The translations under genes and the position numbers were made by a program. Positions 11,291 through 23,826 of a stretch of 64,000 nucleotides of DNA are shown in pieces. Origin of the DNA: Ischnura elegans (Eukaryota > Arthropoda > Insecta > Odonata > Coenagrionidae); contig NC_060252.1 in assembly GCF_921293095.1 (NCBI RefSeq), forward strand, positions 4,402,001 through 4,466,000, given 5' to 3'. The notes under the pieces are model-generated. The model made no database searches. It was not told the origin of the DNA and saw only the letters and a list, made by a program, of their open reading frames with translations. The first letter of the stretch is position 1; each line of letters begins with the position of its first letter.

Positions 11291-14200
11291 TCTTTATTGA
11301 GATGTGTACTGAGCGAAATATTTTTCATTAAATTGAATCCAGCCAGGCAACATGTTTATAAATGGCATTCAAGGTAAAATTTTACGCCATTTCACAGAGA
11401 GTATATTGATTTGTGTAACAACTTAAACCGAGGTTCATGTCTACAGCGTTCAAGAACCTCATAGTTCTATGTTACTTTTAATCTTGAGGGCTGAAAAGAT
11501 CCTACAAGGGTAGTATAGAATTGCAAAATTTAGACATAAAACAAAGGTAGGATAGTGCGTCAAGTACACTCCAAAATGAAAAAAATGGAGCGGTTTTAAA
11601 AACTGAGAAATGGAAAGAGAAGATAAATGTTGGCCTATAAAGTTTGGGGTTTACCGAAAGAAGACATTCATTGGCACTGCAAATGTTAACTGCAACGTAT
11701 TATAACTACGAAAAAAAATCATGAACTTGACTTTTGGAATGCTTATGCAAAAGACTAAAAAAAAAAAGACTCGATTCCTGCTATCGATTTTTAATTGCTT
11801 TAATCAGCGCATAATTTTTAACACTTTCAATACATGATAACCGAAAATATTGGCGTTTTAGTCTATGGCGCCTTTTAAGGATACGTAGTTTATAAATTAA
11901 AAGGAGGAGTAAAAAAAGAATCTTGTGAAAAAATGAGCTCGTCCATTCATTTCACCGCGTTTCCATTGCAGTGTCTCGATTACATCGCGCCAATGTGATG
12001 TAAGTATTTATGAAAAATCTCGCCATTAACACGTTGGAAAATGAATCATCTATCACCGGATTTCCCATTTCCCCAACCACCTACAACCCATCTGGGCGCG
12101 CACTTTACACGACTTTCTTTTTCCTCGCAAATAGCAATCAATCGCCCCACCACGTGATGAATCTCGAGGTCCGCGGAGCCCGTTGAATAACCGCGCGTGA
12201 AAGTTACCCGCCATCGAATGTCGTCGAAATCGCCAACAACACGCTGAAACACCAATCACTTCTTAGTTATCATTTCTGCTTGCATTCACTAACACTCATT
12301 AAAATGAATTTCATTTTCCAAAGATTGACGTATGGTATGAACAATTAGCATGAATAATATCATATTCAACTTCAGGATTAGCTGTAATAGTTGCTGGGAT
12401 GTTGCAATGCACCAATTTCAGTTTAAAGAGTTGCGATGTTTCAAACACAATTAGAAATCCGATATAATACTAAAAAAATGAACTTAATTAAAGAAACGGC
12501 AGTCTAAAAACGTAATATTGGTTACAATAAGCTAAATCGTTAAATTTAATAGTTATAATAGAATCAAATAATAATAATTCTGAATATAAAAAAAACAATT
12601 AAAAATGTAAGGTAAGGTTTCAGCCCGTAGAGTAGTGCCGCCACAGTTATCCAGCAAAGACGAAAACACAGCGAAAATATAATAAGTTCCTACGACTATG
12701 ACGGATAAGTAAGGTGGAATTGATATTGGAACGAAGGGAGCGAGGAGATAATATTTGATTCATTCATGTTTGCACTTGTTGAGCTGTGTGTGTAATGATT
12801 TTTGTATTTAGAGGACCGGTGATGCGTTACATATAATACTGGTGCTAAGTAATTGCTTCAAATTGTGATAAAAATGGGCGTATCGATATGGCACCATGTC
12901 GAGATGAATATGCTGAGACAGTTTGGGGAAGAAAATCTTTTGATGAATTAAGGAGAAACAACAGGCAAAGCAAATTGACTTTCTGAGTATTAAAAAGAAT
13001 GCATACAGGATTTTCCACATATTTTACTAATGTCATAAACCTTTGCAATTAACTGGAAGCAACATGCTACGAAACATTTTTCGACGTATTTTAAGACGAA
13101 TACCAATATTTCAAATGCGTAGAGTTAACTGTGAATATGGATTCACTTAGTTCAACATCTCAGATAAGACTGCATTTTAATATGACTAAATAGCAACTAA
13201 TTTTCGACAATAAGTGACATATATGATAACAGGCACGTCTTTAGTGAGAAAACGTTTAAAAACCAAAGTAATAATTAATGAAACGGATTTTTCACATCAT
13301 TGTGATGGATTTTAAGGTGACTAATTAACTAACTAATAAAAATTAAAGAAAAAACTAATTTATTAGCTTATTAATTAATTAACTCTGCCTATTAAATCAG
13401 AGCGTAAGGCTCTACGGCTAGTTAAACTGGAGCAGTATGACTCATGTTTGAGGGATAAAAGTGGTTTGCAGATTAATTTAGTGCACATTATTTACGGAGG
13501 CAGTGAAGAATGCCTAATTATAAGCATTGATATGTTCGATTGCGATATTAATATTCACGAACGATAAAAGGAGAGAGGCAACCAACAGTTTATCTCTAAA
13601 TTTGAAAACGTTTTGATTAGAGTTTTTTCAATTCAGTGAAAAAATTGAAGAAAGCCTCACCACAAGGTCTAAACCATGTAAGGCTGTATACCTGCAGAAG
13701 GAAAATTCTTTAACCTTAGCATTTGACTCGAATTTTGCACTTTATATCGTTGTCTTAATGTAAGAAGTCTTCAGTTCCATGGCATTGATTGCACCTGCTA
13801 ATCACGTTCAATGATGCACCTGTGAGGCGTATCGTGGCGAGGCGGAGTATTACGGCGGCCCTGAATAAAGATATTAAAGCGAAAATATTTTCATGCCACG
13901 CCCATGCAATAAAGATGATTAGGGAAGTATTTTTGCGAAAAATCAGTTCAATAGAAGCCTTGCCTTACGCAGATTCATGCTTCTTCGACATTCCTATCTG
14001 TGGTTGGCAAAGTGAATTTTGGGATGGGATGTATTTTACCCTCAGCCGCAGTCTCTAGTGATGGCTTCGCTCGGAGTGGCATACTAAAGTACTTGCTATG
14101 ACCTTGCTCAGAAACTAAAGTAACGCTCATCGTGGATGAACAAAAATACATTGAGTCCCCCAGAGATGAACACTATACGTAAGCTCACCATTCGTGATCT

Positions 14201-16250
14201 CAAAAATGAATATTTATTACTAAGAATATTTCTATCTTTTTTGTACGAGTACATTTATCATTTCGCCTTGAAGTGGGTCACAACTCCAACTATTCTGCAT
14301 TTCTCCTCATTTCAGACGAAATGTGACTTAAAGTTAAGGCATTGTTGACAGTTCTTCTGCTTACTTCTTAATAAGCATATCATTAGAGTTGTGTAGTTTT
14401 TTTTCTGGGGTGTTTTTGAATAAAAATCAAGGCGCCACAGCTGCTTCACAAGCCATCAATTAGACCTCAACTCTAGATTTTCGATCGTTCACATTCTCTC
14501 TTGTGAGAGTAGGGAACTATTTTTTTTCCAGCAATTTACGGATCTCGATGATCATAGACAATGGGATGAATATACAGGGATTGGATGAAACTTACACGTG
14601 CACTCGTAAATCTGACGGAAAATGGTGACGTCTGCTGAACTAGCTCCACAGTTGTAAATTGGATATTATGCTGATAACGATGATTTATTGTAGAACCGTT
14701 TCCTTTAATAGTTGATTAATTTTTTAATCTAAGTTTAATAGTCTATCCAAAAATTTAAGCTTCCTAATAATTACCCTACGTAGCAAAATTATTCCGAAGA
14801 AGAACCAGATTGCTGGTGAATATTTTGACCTTGATCCAAATACCAGCTTTTCGGGTAAATATTAATTAAAATTTTGAAACTGTTTCTGCTATTTCAGAAG
14901 TCGACTGATATAGAAAATACTATACGTTTAAATAAGAAGTTGACATTATTGATTCAGATATTGTAACGAGATAACAGCTCAAAATGTGTAATCCCTAGTC
15001 AAGACTATAAGTACATTTGGAAAATTAAAATAGTTACATTTCTACTTTCAAAATATTACAGAGAATGAGTCACCAAAGGATAGACATGCAGAGAAAGCGA
15101 CGTGCTGCGTGTTAACATTTTATAATTGGCTAGCAATAAGTATTGAAGTCTATAGAATTCCTTAATACAGCGATCGTTATATTATTGAGAGGTTTTCGAA
15201 TATTTATTTGAAGCAGATATTTTAGGAAACTGCCCTTTGGAAACATTGGCCATGATTACATTTCAGTTGAGAGTATGCGATCTTCTGAGAACGTTTATGT
15301 TTTCATAAATAAATTTTAAAACAATGCTATACTGTTAATAACATTAAATGCACCTCTCTGGATTTCAATATGGGCTCCCAAGAGAAGGTCTGCTTTGAAA
15401 AAGAGGTGCTGTTATTCTACGTGGCTTATGTGAAATTGTATTGGAACAGAAGCATAGTTTCACTGAAATCTGTATTTATCAATTAAAATTCATGATATAC
15501 ATGTGTAACGTAAGACGATTAATTTTCATAACCTTTTTTATTTACTTCAATTCTCTCCACAATACTCCACAAAACCTCTCCTTTTCACATCTCCCTCAAC
15601 AATCCCCTCTACCAAACAAACCCTTCACAACCAAAATAACAACTTCAAAAAATCAGACGTTACACATGGCATTCAATCAGAAAAAGAGGAGTAAGTATGA
15701 AGTTTAGTCCTCATTTTCTCGGAGGGTGTTACTCAAATGTTTATAAAATACTGTTCTATTTTCAAAACCCTACGGTTTTCAATTTACATTTTTTATTTAA
15801 AATAACTAATGCATTGGTAAAAATGTTACTCTATCTCATTTGACAACACAACGGCTGTATATCAGAAGGGTATCCATCAATGAATTTATCAAATAGAAAT
15901 AAATGACGTGTGTTAACATTCGTCTTTGGGATGTATACTTGCATTAAAGGCTTTAATCAGTAACATTTACAACTGCTAACCACATTTGTGTCCTAACTTT
16001 TGGTATTTCTCAGCAGTTGTGATACAAATGGTGAAGGTCCATGATCATAACTCGGTTGTTCAATCAAGAGGAAATTGGCAATTTCTTAAACTCGGAAGAT
16101 GGCTTTAATATGAAGTGAAAGGTTGGCCAATTTGTGATTCATGATTCGATAAAGAGTGCATATTCTGCGCTGTATTACAGTCGTTATTAGCAGCAAGTAC
16201 CAACCCCTAAGCCGCCTAAAAAGGCGTGTAGCAGGAGGTGTTAGGAAACT
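11291..16250. other. No gene recognised
   Basis: Long AT-rich stretch. Frames of 60-90 codons at 12808-13048, 13789-14058, 14136-14348 and 15441-15707 show no domain, repeats or splice context. A run of TTAATTAA-type motifs lies at about 13320-13385. Confidence 0.5.
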
Positions 16251-16296
16251 AGCTGTTTACATATAGAAAGCAAATGTAGCTGTTTACATATAGAAA
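16251..16296. repeat. Short tandem duplication
   Basis: AGCTGTTTACATATAGAAA occurs twice, at 16251-16269 and 16278-16296, separated by 8 bases. A small GCCGCCT/AGGCGT hairpin lies just upstream at about 16210-16229. Confidence 0.7.
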
Positions 16297-16795
16297 TTAC
16301 GACTAGCATTTATTGAAGTCATTTATGGTTCTATTGGGGAAAACAAATTCGCATACCTAAGCGTTCGGAAAATATATCTTTAAATTTATTGCTTCTGTCG
16401 GACCCTGAAAACAAAATGATTGCCTAATACGAAGTTCTCCGTGTCGCTCTTACGGTTTGCGATCTGATCTCAATTGCTCAAGGAATCTGAGTCTAGCCTC
16501 CGAGTCTCCAACGGGTCGCACCCTAATTCGCTAAACATCTAAGTTACGCTTCCTGTACGCCCGTAGTAGCTTTTAAAGAATCGTGCTTGCCGTCCTTGGT
16601 ATTTTATTCAGTCCACGGATTAAGTCTTTCTACGCCGTATCCCATCTGCTCGCTGCATATATTTAAGACGTGCCTTCAATACCGACAAATATCATAGAAA
16701 TTGGTACGAACGCATGTAATTTCGCAACTCTCATTAAATTGCAATTACCTACTAAAAACACTAAATCGCACTTCATCGCGGTAGTCGCGTGAGCT

Positions 16796-17321
16796 TCATC
16801 TTGCTTTCAAGCGCATTGAGTACTCTGTGGAGAAAGACAGACGCCGTGACTCTGGTTTTCTTGTGATTGGGTAATCTCTCGATGCAAGGTAGTAATAGTT
16901 CCGCTGCTTTTGCTGGTCATTCAGGTGGTAGATGGTCCAGATGAAACCTAGCTCCTTGGGCGCAGCCCACGAAATCATAAATCATGCTCAATAACGACAC
17001 TAAGATTGGTTGGACGCACTCAACTTCCCCGTCTGCTGAACAATTGACACTTGCGCTATTCTAGCCAGTTTACAGTGATGCATTTAAAAAATAGCGCATG
17101 TGTACTACAGTGCTTATACCTCTGGACGACTCCTGTCTTGGTCCTCCTCCCGAAGTCTCTTCTGATTGGCCGCTGCGGGGGCCAATGGAATCATCTTCAG
17201 CGTCGGATTCCAAGCTTTCATGCTGTCCCAATTAGATGGTCCAAGCGGCCATGGTCTGTCTGCTCTGCCACTGCAGATTATTCGGGTGTTTCGCATAACC
17301 TCATTCCACCCGTATTCCTCC
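16796..17321 (-). CDS. Candidate two-exon gene fragment
   Basis: On the minus strand a frame is open from about 17331 down to 17114. It contains EEYGW, SGRADRPWPLG and NWDSMKAWNP and ends at a good donor-like AGAG/GTATAA (exon end 17120, phase 0). Downstream on the same strand, 16978-16796 is open and contains ELGFIWTIYHLNDQQKQRNY and ends with a stop. An acceptor-like CCAAG before ELGF (exon start about 16957) would keep the frame, but it lacks a clear pyrimidine tract. The residue composition looks protein-like, with many Trp and Pro and mixed charges. No domain was recognised. A LINE tail sits in the supposed intron (16990-17060). It could be a host exon pair, an old transposon gene or chance. 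Confidence 0.3.
16990..17060 (-). pseudogene. LINE tail fragment
   Basis: On the minus strand, 17041-17005 reads GKLSASNQS followed by a stop. This matches the C-terminal end of the RTE-like ORF2 copies at 11025, 21805 and 53397. Only the last dozen codons are recognisable. Confidence 0.45.
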
Positions 17322-17379
17322 CGTGCACTTCACGGTCACACACACACTGCGTATCCTTCACACGCCCTCGGATCTCACA

Positions 17380-17545
17380 TCAGCCCTAATGGCAGCTAAC
17401 TAGACCATCGAAACGTCAGTAGCAATGCCAAAAATCACCCAGTGGGAAAACCTGGTAGCCTTCTAAGACGCTGGTTGCCAGGGAAACACGAAGGAATACT
17501 TCATTCATATCCGTCGAGGAATAAACATAACGATGACTAACAACA
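17380..17545 (+). repeat. Dispersed repeat tail with CCATCGAAAC hairpin
   Basis: An ATGG/CCAT hairpin at 17388-17408 is followed by CGAAAC and, 25 bases on, by CCCAGTGGGAAAACCTGGTA. The order and spacing match the copy at 4610-4715 on the opposite strand. The layout suggests the 3' end of a Penelope-like or similar element. Confidence 0.4.
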
Positions 17546-20500
17546 CGTAACTCAAAATTTGGCCGGTCTGACGCAATACTTCTAATACTGTGCATAAAAA
17601 ATAAAATTCAAGTAAGATTAACTCTTGTTTATAATATATGCTTCTTTTTCAGTTTTATGTATTTTTGCTTTTAAATTATATACAATTAGAACAATAAATG
17701 TTTTTTTTGCTCTCCGGAAAGGTTGTTATTTTTGAGATAGGTGTTGTTAGAACTTAGCCATCGATAATTGCTGCCGTAACTGTTCTATTTTGAAACACAT
17801 TTCCACTGAATATCATTCATAGACGGAACTCCAGCACCTGAAGACGCACTTATGCTTGGAGATGACTCGGTGTGTGTCGAATTAATTTGCATAAAAATGC
17901 AGCATTATTTTAATCATGGATTATCGTCATTAAACATTGAGCCCGAAATATGACTGACGGCGTTGTTTTTATGGCGAATGATATTCAGGAACAGCTCTCG
18001 CGTTTTCAAAGAAATGCCACGAGTGATTACTCGAGTTTATAATTGCGTGCGATCGTCACCAATGGTTAACTAACTCATGAACTTCATCGCGAGGAGTATT
18101 TACTGCCTCATCGTCATCTGTGATAGGTAATATTACATTTATCAGGCGGAAAAGCAGCAGAGATAGTAGTTTATTTAGGAAATATTATAACAATTTCCAT
18201 GTTGGTTTAGTCTTTTACAATATAATTCAAATAATAGAACAATATTTTTTTACAAATAATAAATGCAGTACCTATCGTGTTATAAAATATCCGTGAGAGA
18301 TTGTTTAATGATCGGGCCCATTTCGATGCCATTAATTTCCTCAACACAGACAAAGGCACGTTTCATGCTTTTTACGCTATTTTCCTTTCCTATCAAAATC
18401 AGAATAGTTTATCAAATTGTTTGAAATTAAAATAGAGCACTATATAGATGGATCATGGACCATTGCATTCAAATTCGACCACAGGTTTGCCCTTTCATTG
18501 GTCACCGCTTTCAACCGAATTGGGGAGGCCATCTTCACTTGATGAGCAAGCGATAACACTAGAGTCTTCCTATAAGCATTCAACGGTTTTCGGGGAGTTG
18601 AAAAGTTGTGAATTGCAATTTTCAGGAAGCGTCTTCACATTTTACCTCTTATCTCCCGAAATAACGTATAAAAGCGTGGACTGGCTGATTTTAAAGGTTT
18701 CAAAATGAAAATATATCAATTCGATCGTTAAAAGACATTTGAACTATTTGATAACGCTTGCAGCAAATTCAAACTTTCGAGTCGATTTTTGGCTATGCAG
18801 CTAACCCTTCCATTTTCTTCATGTCATTCCATTTTCCTCGCATATGTCGTGCACCCATTCATATATGCTTGCAGAAAACCACGTCATGTTCGTTGTCATT
18901 GATATCAGTGGGGAGGGAGAACTTCGTCGGAGCGGAGGTCGCGTGCAGCGAGTTAAACTTCCGCATTCCTCTCCACCATTCAATAAACCATCGGTTATTC
19001 TCCACTCATTAGAGAGACACAAAGACACCGAAAGCCATGGGAACCACCCCCTTCCACCCTCTCGTCTCAATATTCATGGGGTTGCGGGAAAAAAGGAGCG
19101 AGGACAGTCGGAGCTAACGAGCGAGGGATCATTCTGAAAGCCCACACCCTCACTCATCTACTCATACTCAAACAATAGCAACGATACTGATTGTGAGAGC
19201 TTTTTTACGGCAGTAAACATTCCACCATGTTTCATAAAATTCACAGATCTGAGCCAATGAAATCTTAAAAAAGACTGGAGCAGCACAGTGGTCATTTAAA
19301 TCGGATTCCGGATGCAAAAAAGCGAGCGATTGAACGAATTTGGCGACCGTCATGACGTCGAAAATTAATCGTCATTTTTAGGTGTTATACACTTAAATTA
19401 TTCGTAATTTTTTGCCAAAGACCTTTTGCGACTTCATTTACGAATAAACTTACCTCGATTAAAACGCAAAGAGTCCATTTGCAAAAAAAAAATTTTCAAA
19501 GCCAAAAAAGACCAAATGATATAAGACCACACGGAAGAAATGTTAACTTCGACGGCGATAAACTGATAAATGTGAAATTAATTATGGAAAGTATTTTGGC
19601 TGTTAAAATGTAAAAATTCATTTGACCACTCAAATATCATGCGAAGAGCAATTTTGTAAAAATATACCTGTGAATGCAACTTAAGAGTAAGTATAAGAAT
19701 TTTTTTCCCACCTTTCCACCCTTCTTATGGCGCTAATAATAATCTTAGCGGTCGGTCGCCTACCACTGATATTATACCATACTTTTATTAAAGCAGTATT
19801 TACCACCATGCAATTTTATTAATAAAGAAGAGTTAATATTTTATAAACTGTGCCATTCATTTTGCCACAGCTTGTATATTTAACTTCAACTAGAACAGGT
19901 CAGAGGAAAAGACAATTCAGAAGACATATAGCGTCGACAACGAAATAATTATCCCATGCATAACAGCATAGAATGCTTAATTTTGAAATAAATAAATTTG
20001 AAACCATTCAGAGTTCGCTCTTTTCGAGCAAACGATATCTAGTGAATAAGTTAAAAAGTGTTTACAATTAGTTGTATGCGAGTAAATATTTTTCACTCGA
20101 ATCACAAATGCAGAATGCGATAATTGAAAGATAGTTCTGAAATGTTTTTCGGAAAATGAAATGATAAAGGGAAAACTACTCATTTGGGTAATTGCTTCAG
20201 AAATATTAGCGGGTACGATAGTGCTTTTTGCGCAATTTCCATTAGCGAATCCCATAAAATGTACCTTATTCATTTTTATCAGCTATATAGTTTTCATACA
20301 CAATACAGTATACAAGGTTCGAACAATCAGTGAATATTTCCCAAAATTATTCCTTAAGCTCTCCGTTGTTGCGTGTTGAGACATGTTGAGCGCTTTTGTT
20401 ATAATTCCCTCTTTTGCAATTATTTAGAGTTTTTGGAGTGCATATCGAATATTCCTTTTTGGAAAAAAATAAAATATGGATCAAATAAATATTCACGAAG

Positions 20501-20868
20501 TTTTCCTTTAATTTCATTCAAGACGAACATTATGGACACGCGAATTCATGCTATCTATTTAAAAGATTCGAAAAAAACGGTAAAGCATTCCCATAAATAT
20601 ATATATTTTTGAGCTCGCTTCGATAGCTTATTGAAATTTGGTTATTTGTGCATGCTAAGAAATTACCCATAGTGTAAATAGTCCTCTATGAAAATTCTTT
20701 GGCCGTCCTATTTGGAAAAAAAGATTGAAATCGGGTTTTCTTCGTTGACATATCATTCGAAGCAGAGATTGTGGGCCCGTATCTACGGAGTCAGCACTAT
20801 AAAAAGCATTTCCTCGAAGGAACCTGCGGTGAAATTACTCAGGAATTGAAATTCATCACCTTTAATCT
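17546..20868. other. No gene recognised
   Basis: AT-rich sequence. Open frames on both strands at 18819-19137 mirror each other and show no domain. A frame at 20161-20379 is hydrophobic but has no context supporting it. Confidence 0.5.
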
Positions 20869-20919
20869 GTGCGAGTGTTGGTTGAGCGCTTAAAGAAAGG
20901 ATTTAGCCCACAGACGTCT

Positions 20920-21052
20920 TGCGGTAGGAGCACTCGGGCGCACTCCGGCCTGCCTAAGATCCAGGAGCAGACTTCCCTCACAGCCCTCATTAACGACCCT
21001 TCTGCGGCCGTGGAACAATTTGGAGTCCTACCTCCCTACGTGGTATCGTGAA
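20920..21052 (+). CDS. Candidate exon, strand ambiguous
   Basis: A GC-richer island in AT-rich DNA is open on the + strand and ends with PSAAVEQFGVLPPYVVS and a stop at 21050-21052. An acceptor-like CCCACAG precedes it at about 20913. The minus strand is also open here and reads TAAEGSLMRAVREVCSW. Both translations look protein-like, so the strand cannot be chosen by eye. No family was recognised. It may be a short coding exon or a conserved non-coding element. Confidence 0.2.
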
Positions 21053-21804
21053 AGTTCATATCTTGTGATTGAAAAAAGCGGGATTTATAAGTATATATAT
21101 CCGCGATGAAATGCAAATCCCTTCAAAGACGAATGCACGGCCCCCGAACGTTAATGAGGCACGATTACTCGCATCTCATTGCAGCTGTTGGCCTAATAAA
21201 ATTTTGCCGATTTCCCGTGGTGGAAAAATATTATAGATTCCACTTTTTATATTTCAAGTTCTCCGCTTGAATGAATTGGCAGTGCGTAGTATTGTGACAC
21301 AGGAAAATACTAATTACATTAAACATTTGTCTTCAAGGAAGAACTACCGTGCCATTTCCTGCGAAGCGTATCCAATTTTGCTTTTAATCAGCGAGATTTT
21401 CTTTTAGCAGCTAAAATTACTTTTCTGCAAACCACTCAATTCAGCATAACTCTGAGCATCCCAAAGAGAAAGCTTACTCGTTTCAGAGACTCAGTTGCGC
21501 ACAATTTTCTGTGACATTCTGCGTGCACTAATTCGTCTGCTCGTTGGAGTAATTTCTAATGGTGATTATCACATTCCGGTATAATTTAAATTCCACATCG
21601 AGCACAGATAATTTTCCTTGCGTCTGACGTTCGATCTCCACCTTTCCGTAACTCTTGTTTCATTAAAAAACAAACCTCATTGTAACTGTTTTGAGTTCTT
21701 TTCCTCGAATTTCTTGAGACGAACCAATTTATTCATTGATTGTTTTACTAACATCGTAGAACTGACGGAGATAAAACAGAGAATACGAAATCTCAAGGAT
21801 CATC
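21053..21804. other. No gene recognised
   Basis: AT-rich sequence with no recognisable coding or repeat features. Confidence 0.5.
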
Positions 21805-22045
21805 ATCGCCATCACTGGTCAACAATCCTAAGATTGGTTTTTGATTCAGCAGCTATCCGCTCAATTCTCCTATCAGCTAATCTTTTCACACCAACGCATT
21901 TCTTCACTTTCACATCCTTCTTTACCTGTTCTACATATTTGTTCGAGGTCTTCCTTTTCTCTTCTCTCCATCTATTTTTCTCTTGACGATTGTCCTCATC
22001 AGGCCATCATGTCTCAAGATGTGAACGGATATAAAAAATTAGGAT
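21805..22045 (-). pseudogene. RTE-like LINE ORF2 C-terminal remnant
   Basis: On the minus strand this reads HILRHDGLMRTIV at about 22022-21984, then EKRKGRPRT, then in shifted frames KRNALV, and finally LLNQKPIL where relatives end in WRAASNQS. The order matches the last ~80 residues of RTE-like LINE ORF2. A stretch of CATCATC-type repeats at the low-coordinate end corresponds to the element's 3' simple-repeat tail. Several stops and at least two frameshifts are present. It is a dead 5'-truncated copy. Confidence 0.65.
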
Positions 22046-22658
22046 GGGGGTCGCTCGAGCATGAAATGGAGGCTAATGAAAGACAACGTCGATTGCAAGT
22101 AGCAATAATACTGCTTGGCAGAACAGTGCTTGGACAGTTACACGTATAAGAGAAGCCCGAATGCACCATTTCCATTGAGAGGAAAAATAATGCGTGCAGA
22201 ATATATTTAATTTATTTTTATGGCATACGATTGAAAACAGCGCTATTTGTCTAAAAATCGGGGTTTTTCTAGAATTTAACCATTAAACGTACGAGAAAAT
22301 TCATTCTATGAGTAGGTTGTGGGTCGCAGTTCTTGTAAACTAGTTTGCACCTTATACCGTCGCCATCCATTCGATATTCTTGGTCGTGCGTCTGAAACAG
22401 CTCTCGTTGATAGAGAGAGGGAAATTGTCAGTATTAATAGACGGAAAAGGTATTAACAGCAAATAAAATGGGATTGAAATAAAAAAAACGATGAAGGAGC
22501 AATTAGTTTCACGACAGCACCCTTTGCAGCCACTCACAAAACTACAATGATTGATGACGTAATTTTCAAAACACCTGCAAGCGCAATTGAAGCGCAAATG
22601 TAGCTCAAATACTCAACTAGCTCTAAGCATCGCATCCTAGTCGGGATATTTGAGCCAT
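22046..22658. other. No gene recognised
   Basis: No feature recognised; short chance frames only. Confidence 0.5.
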
Positions 22659-22660
22659 TA

Positions 22661-23824
22661 TTTTTTTCAGCTCGTTCTCTCGTTTTGCACTTACTTGTTT
22701 ACATGTTTCTTATAATCGTAAATTCGCTGCAATTGCTTCGTATGCTTGCTCACTTGCCCTCGCTGATCCCATTCGCAGAGAAATTGACTGCGACACATTC
22801 TCCACTCACTCCATCACGTGTGATTGCAGTTGCCCTGTGACGCGACGCCGACTTTCCATCCGTTTTTTGAGATAATATTTCACGAAATGGTGAAACCGCA
22901 CGATTCGCAAAAACGGAGAGTTCTGCGATCAGTCAAAAAAATAGGTGACGTATCACGTGGTCTAGATTGGAAAAATAACATTTTTGAAAAACCGATTTTT
23001 TGACTCGTTTGTCGGCGTTTCAACGACCAAATACTAGAAATTGTTCGTGATAGTCTCCTATTTTTTGATAAAATTGATATAATGCGTATTAAGATCGCGC
23101 AACGATAGGTAGTATCTACAGTGCTTTCTTTCGAATGCTTAGGCAGGGATCGTCAGAAATTTGTCGTTAAGGTACATTTCGTTACCTTTGGGTGTGTTTG
23201 GATGCTATTTTACTGTAATTTTACGCGAAAAAATGAAAATGATCGATTACTGCTTCATTGATATTTTTTCCGTGAATTTGTACTAACATTTGCATTTGGC
23301 CTGCCTCCTGTTTTAAGTTATCCACTTTCGCTAGGTTTAGTCTATATTTACGTAAATCAATAATTTATTTTTGGCATTTTAAATATATTTATACGTCATC
23401 CGAAAATTATTTTCCTCAATGGTTTCATTTAGAAAGAGAGGTTGCCTTTTCTGTTGAACATGGAGCTTCATTACCAGCTTCTTGAAGCGGGTTTTCATGA
23501 TCATGAATTTCATTACAGTATAAGTACCTTTAAAACCAAAGGAAATTGAAACCAATTAAAACATTTGCCATAGCATAATACATCCTCTTGGTCTTAAACC
23601 AGTAGTTGAACAGAGACGCGGTTTTTATCTTTCATCACCGGGTTTCCCTATTTTGCAAATCCTAAGCCTTCAAAACGTAGCCATCCAAAATACGCCATTC
23701 CATGCTCAATTCCAATTTTTTTGAGACTTAATAATCATAAAAAAACCAAAGAGCAATTCGATTGAATTTACGGTGATTAGAAACTTATCATTAGTCACAA
23801 AACGAGAGAACGAGCTGAAAAAAA
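22661..23824. mobile_element. TA-flanked TIR element (Tc1/mariner-type MITE)
   Basis: Positions 22661-22687 and 23798-23824 are perfect 27-bp inverted repeats beginning TTTTTTTCAGCTCG. Each end is flanked by a TA dinucleotide (22659-22660 and 23825-23826), the target duplication of Tc1/mariner elements. The 1.1-kb interior contains no transposase motif and many stops in all frames, so it is non-autonomous. Perfect ends suggest relatively recent movement or selection on the ends. The superfamily call rests only on the TA duplication. Confidence 0.7.
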
Positions 23825-23826
23825 TA

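Noticed and set aside
17051..17389. 112-codon + strand frame
   Set aside because: It overlaps the more protein-like minus-strand frame and a dispersed repeat, and has no domain.
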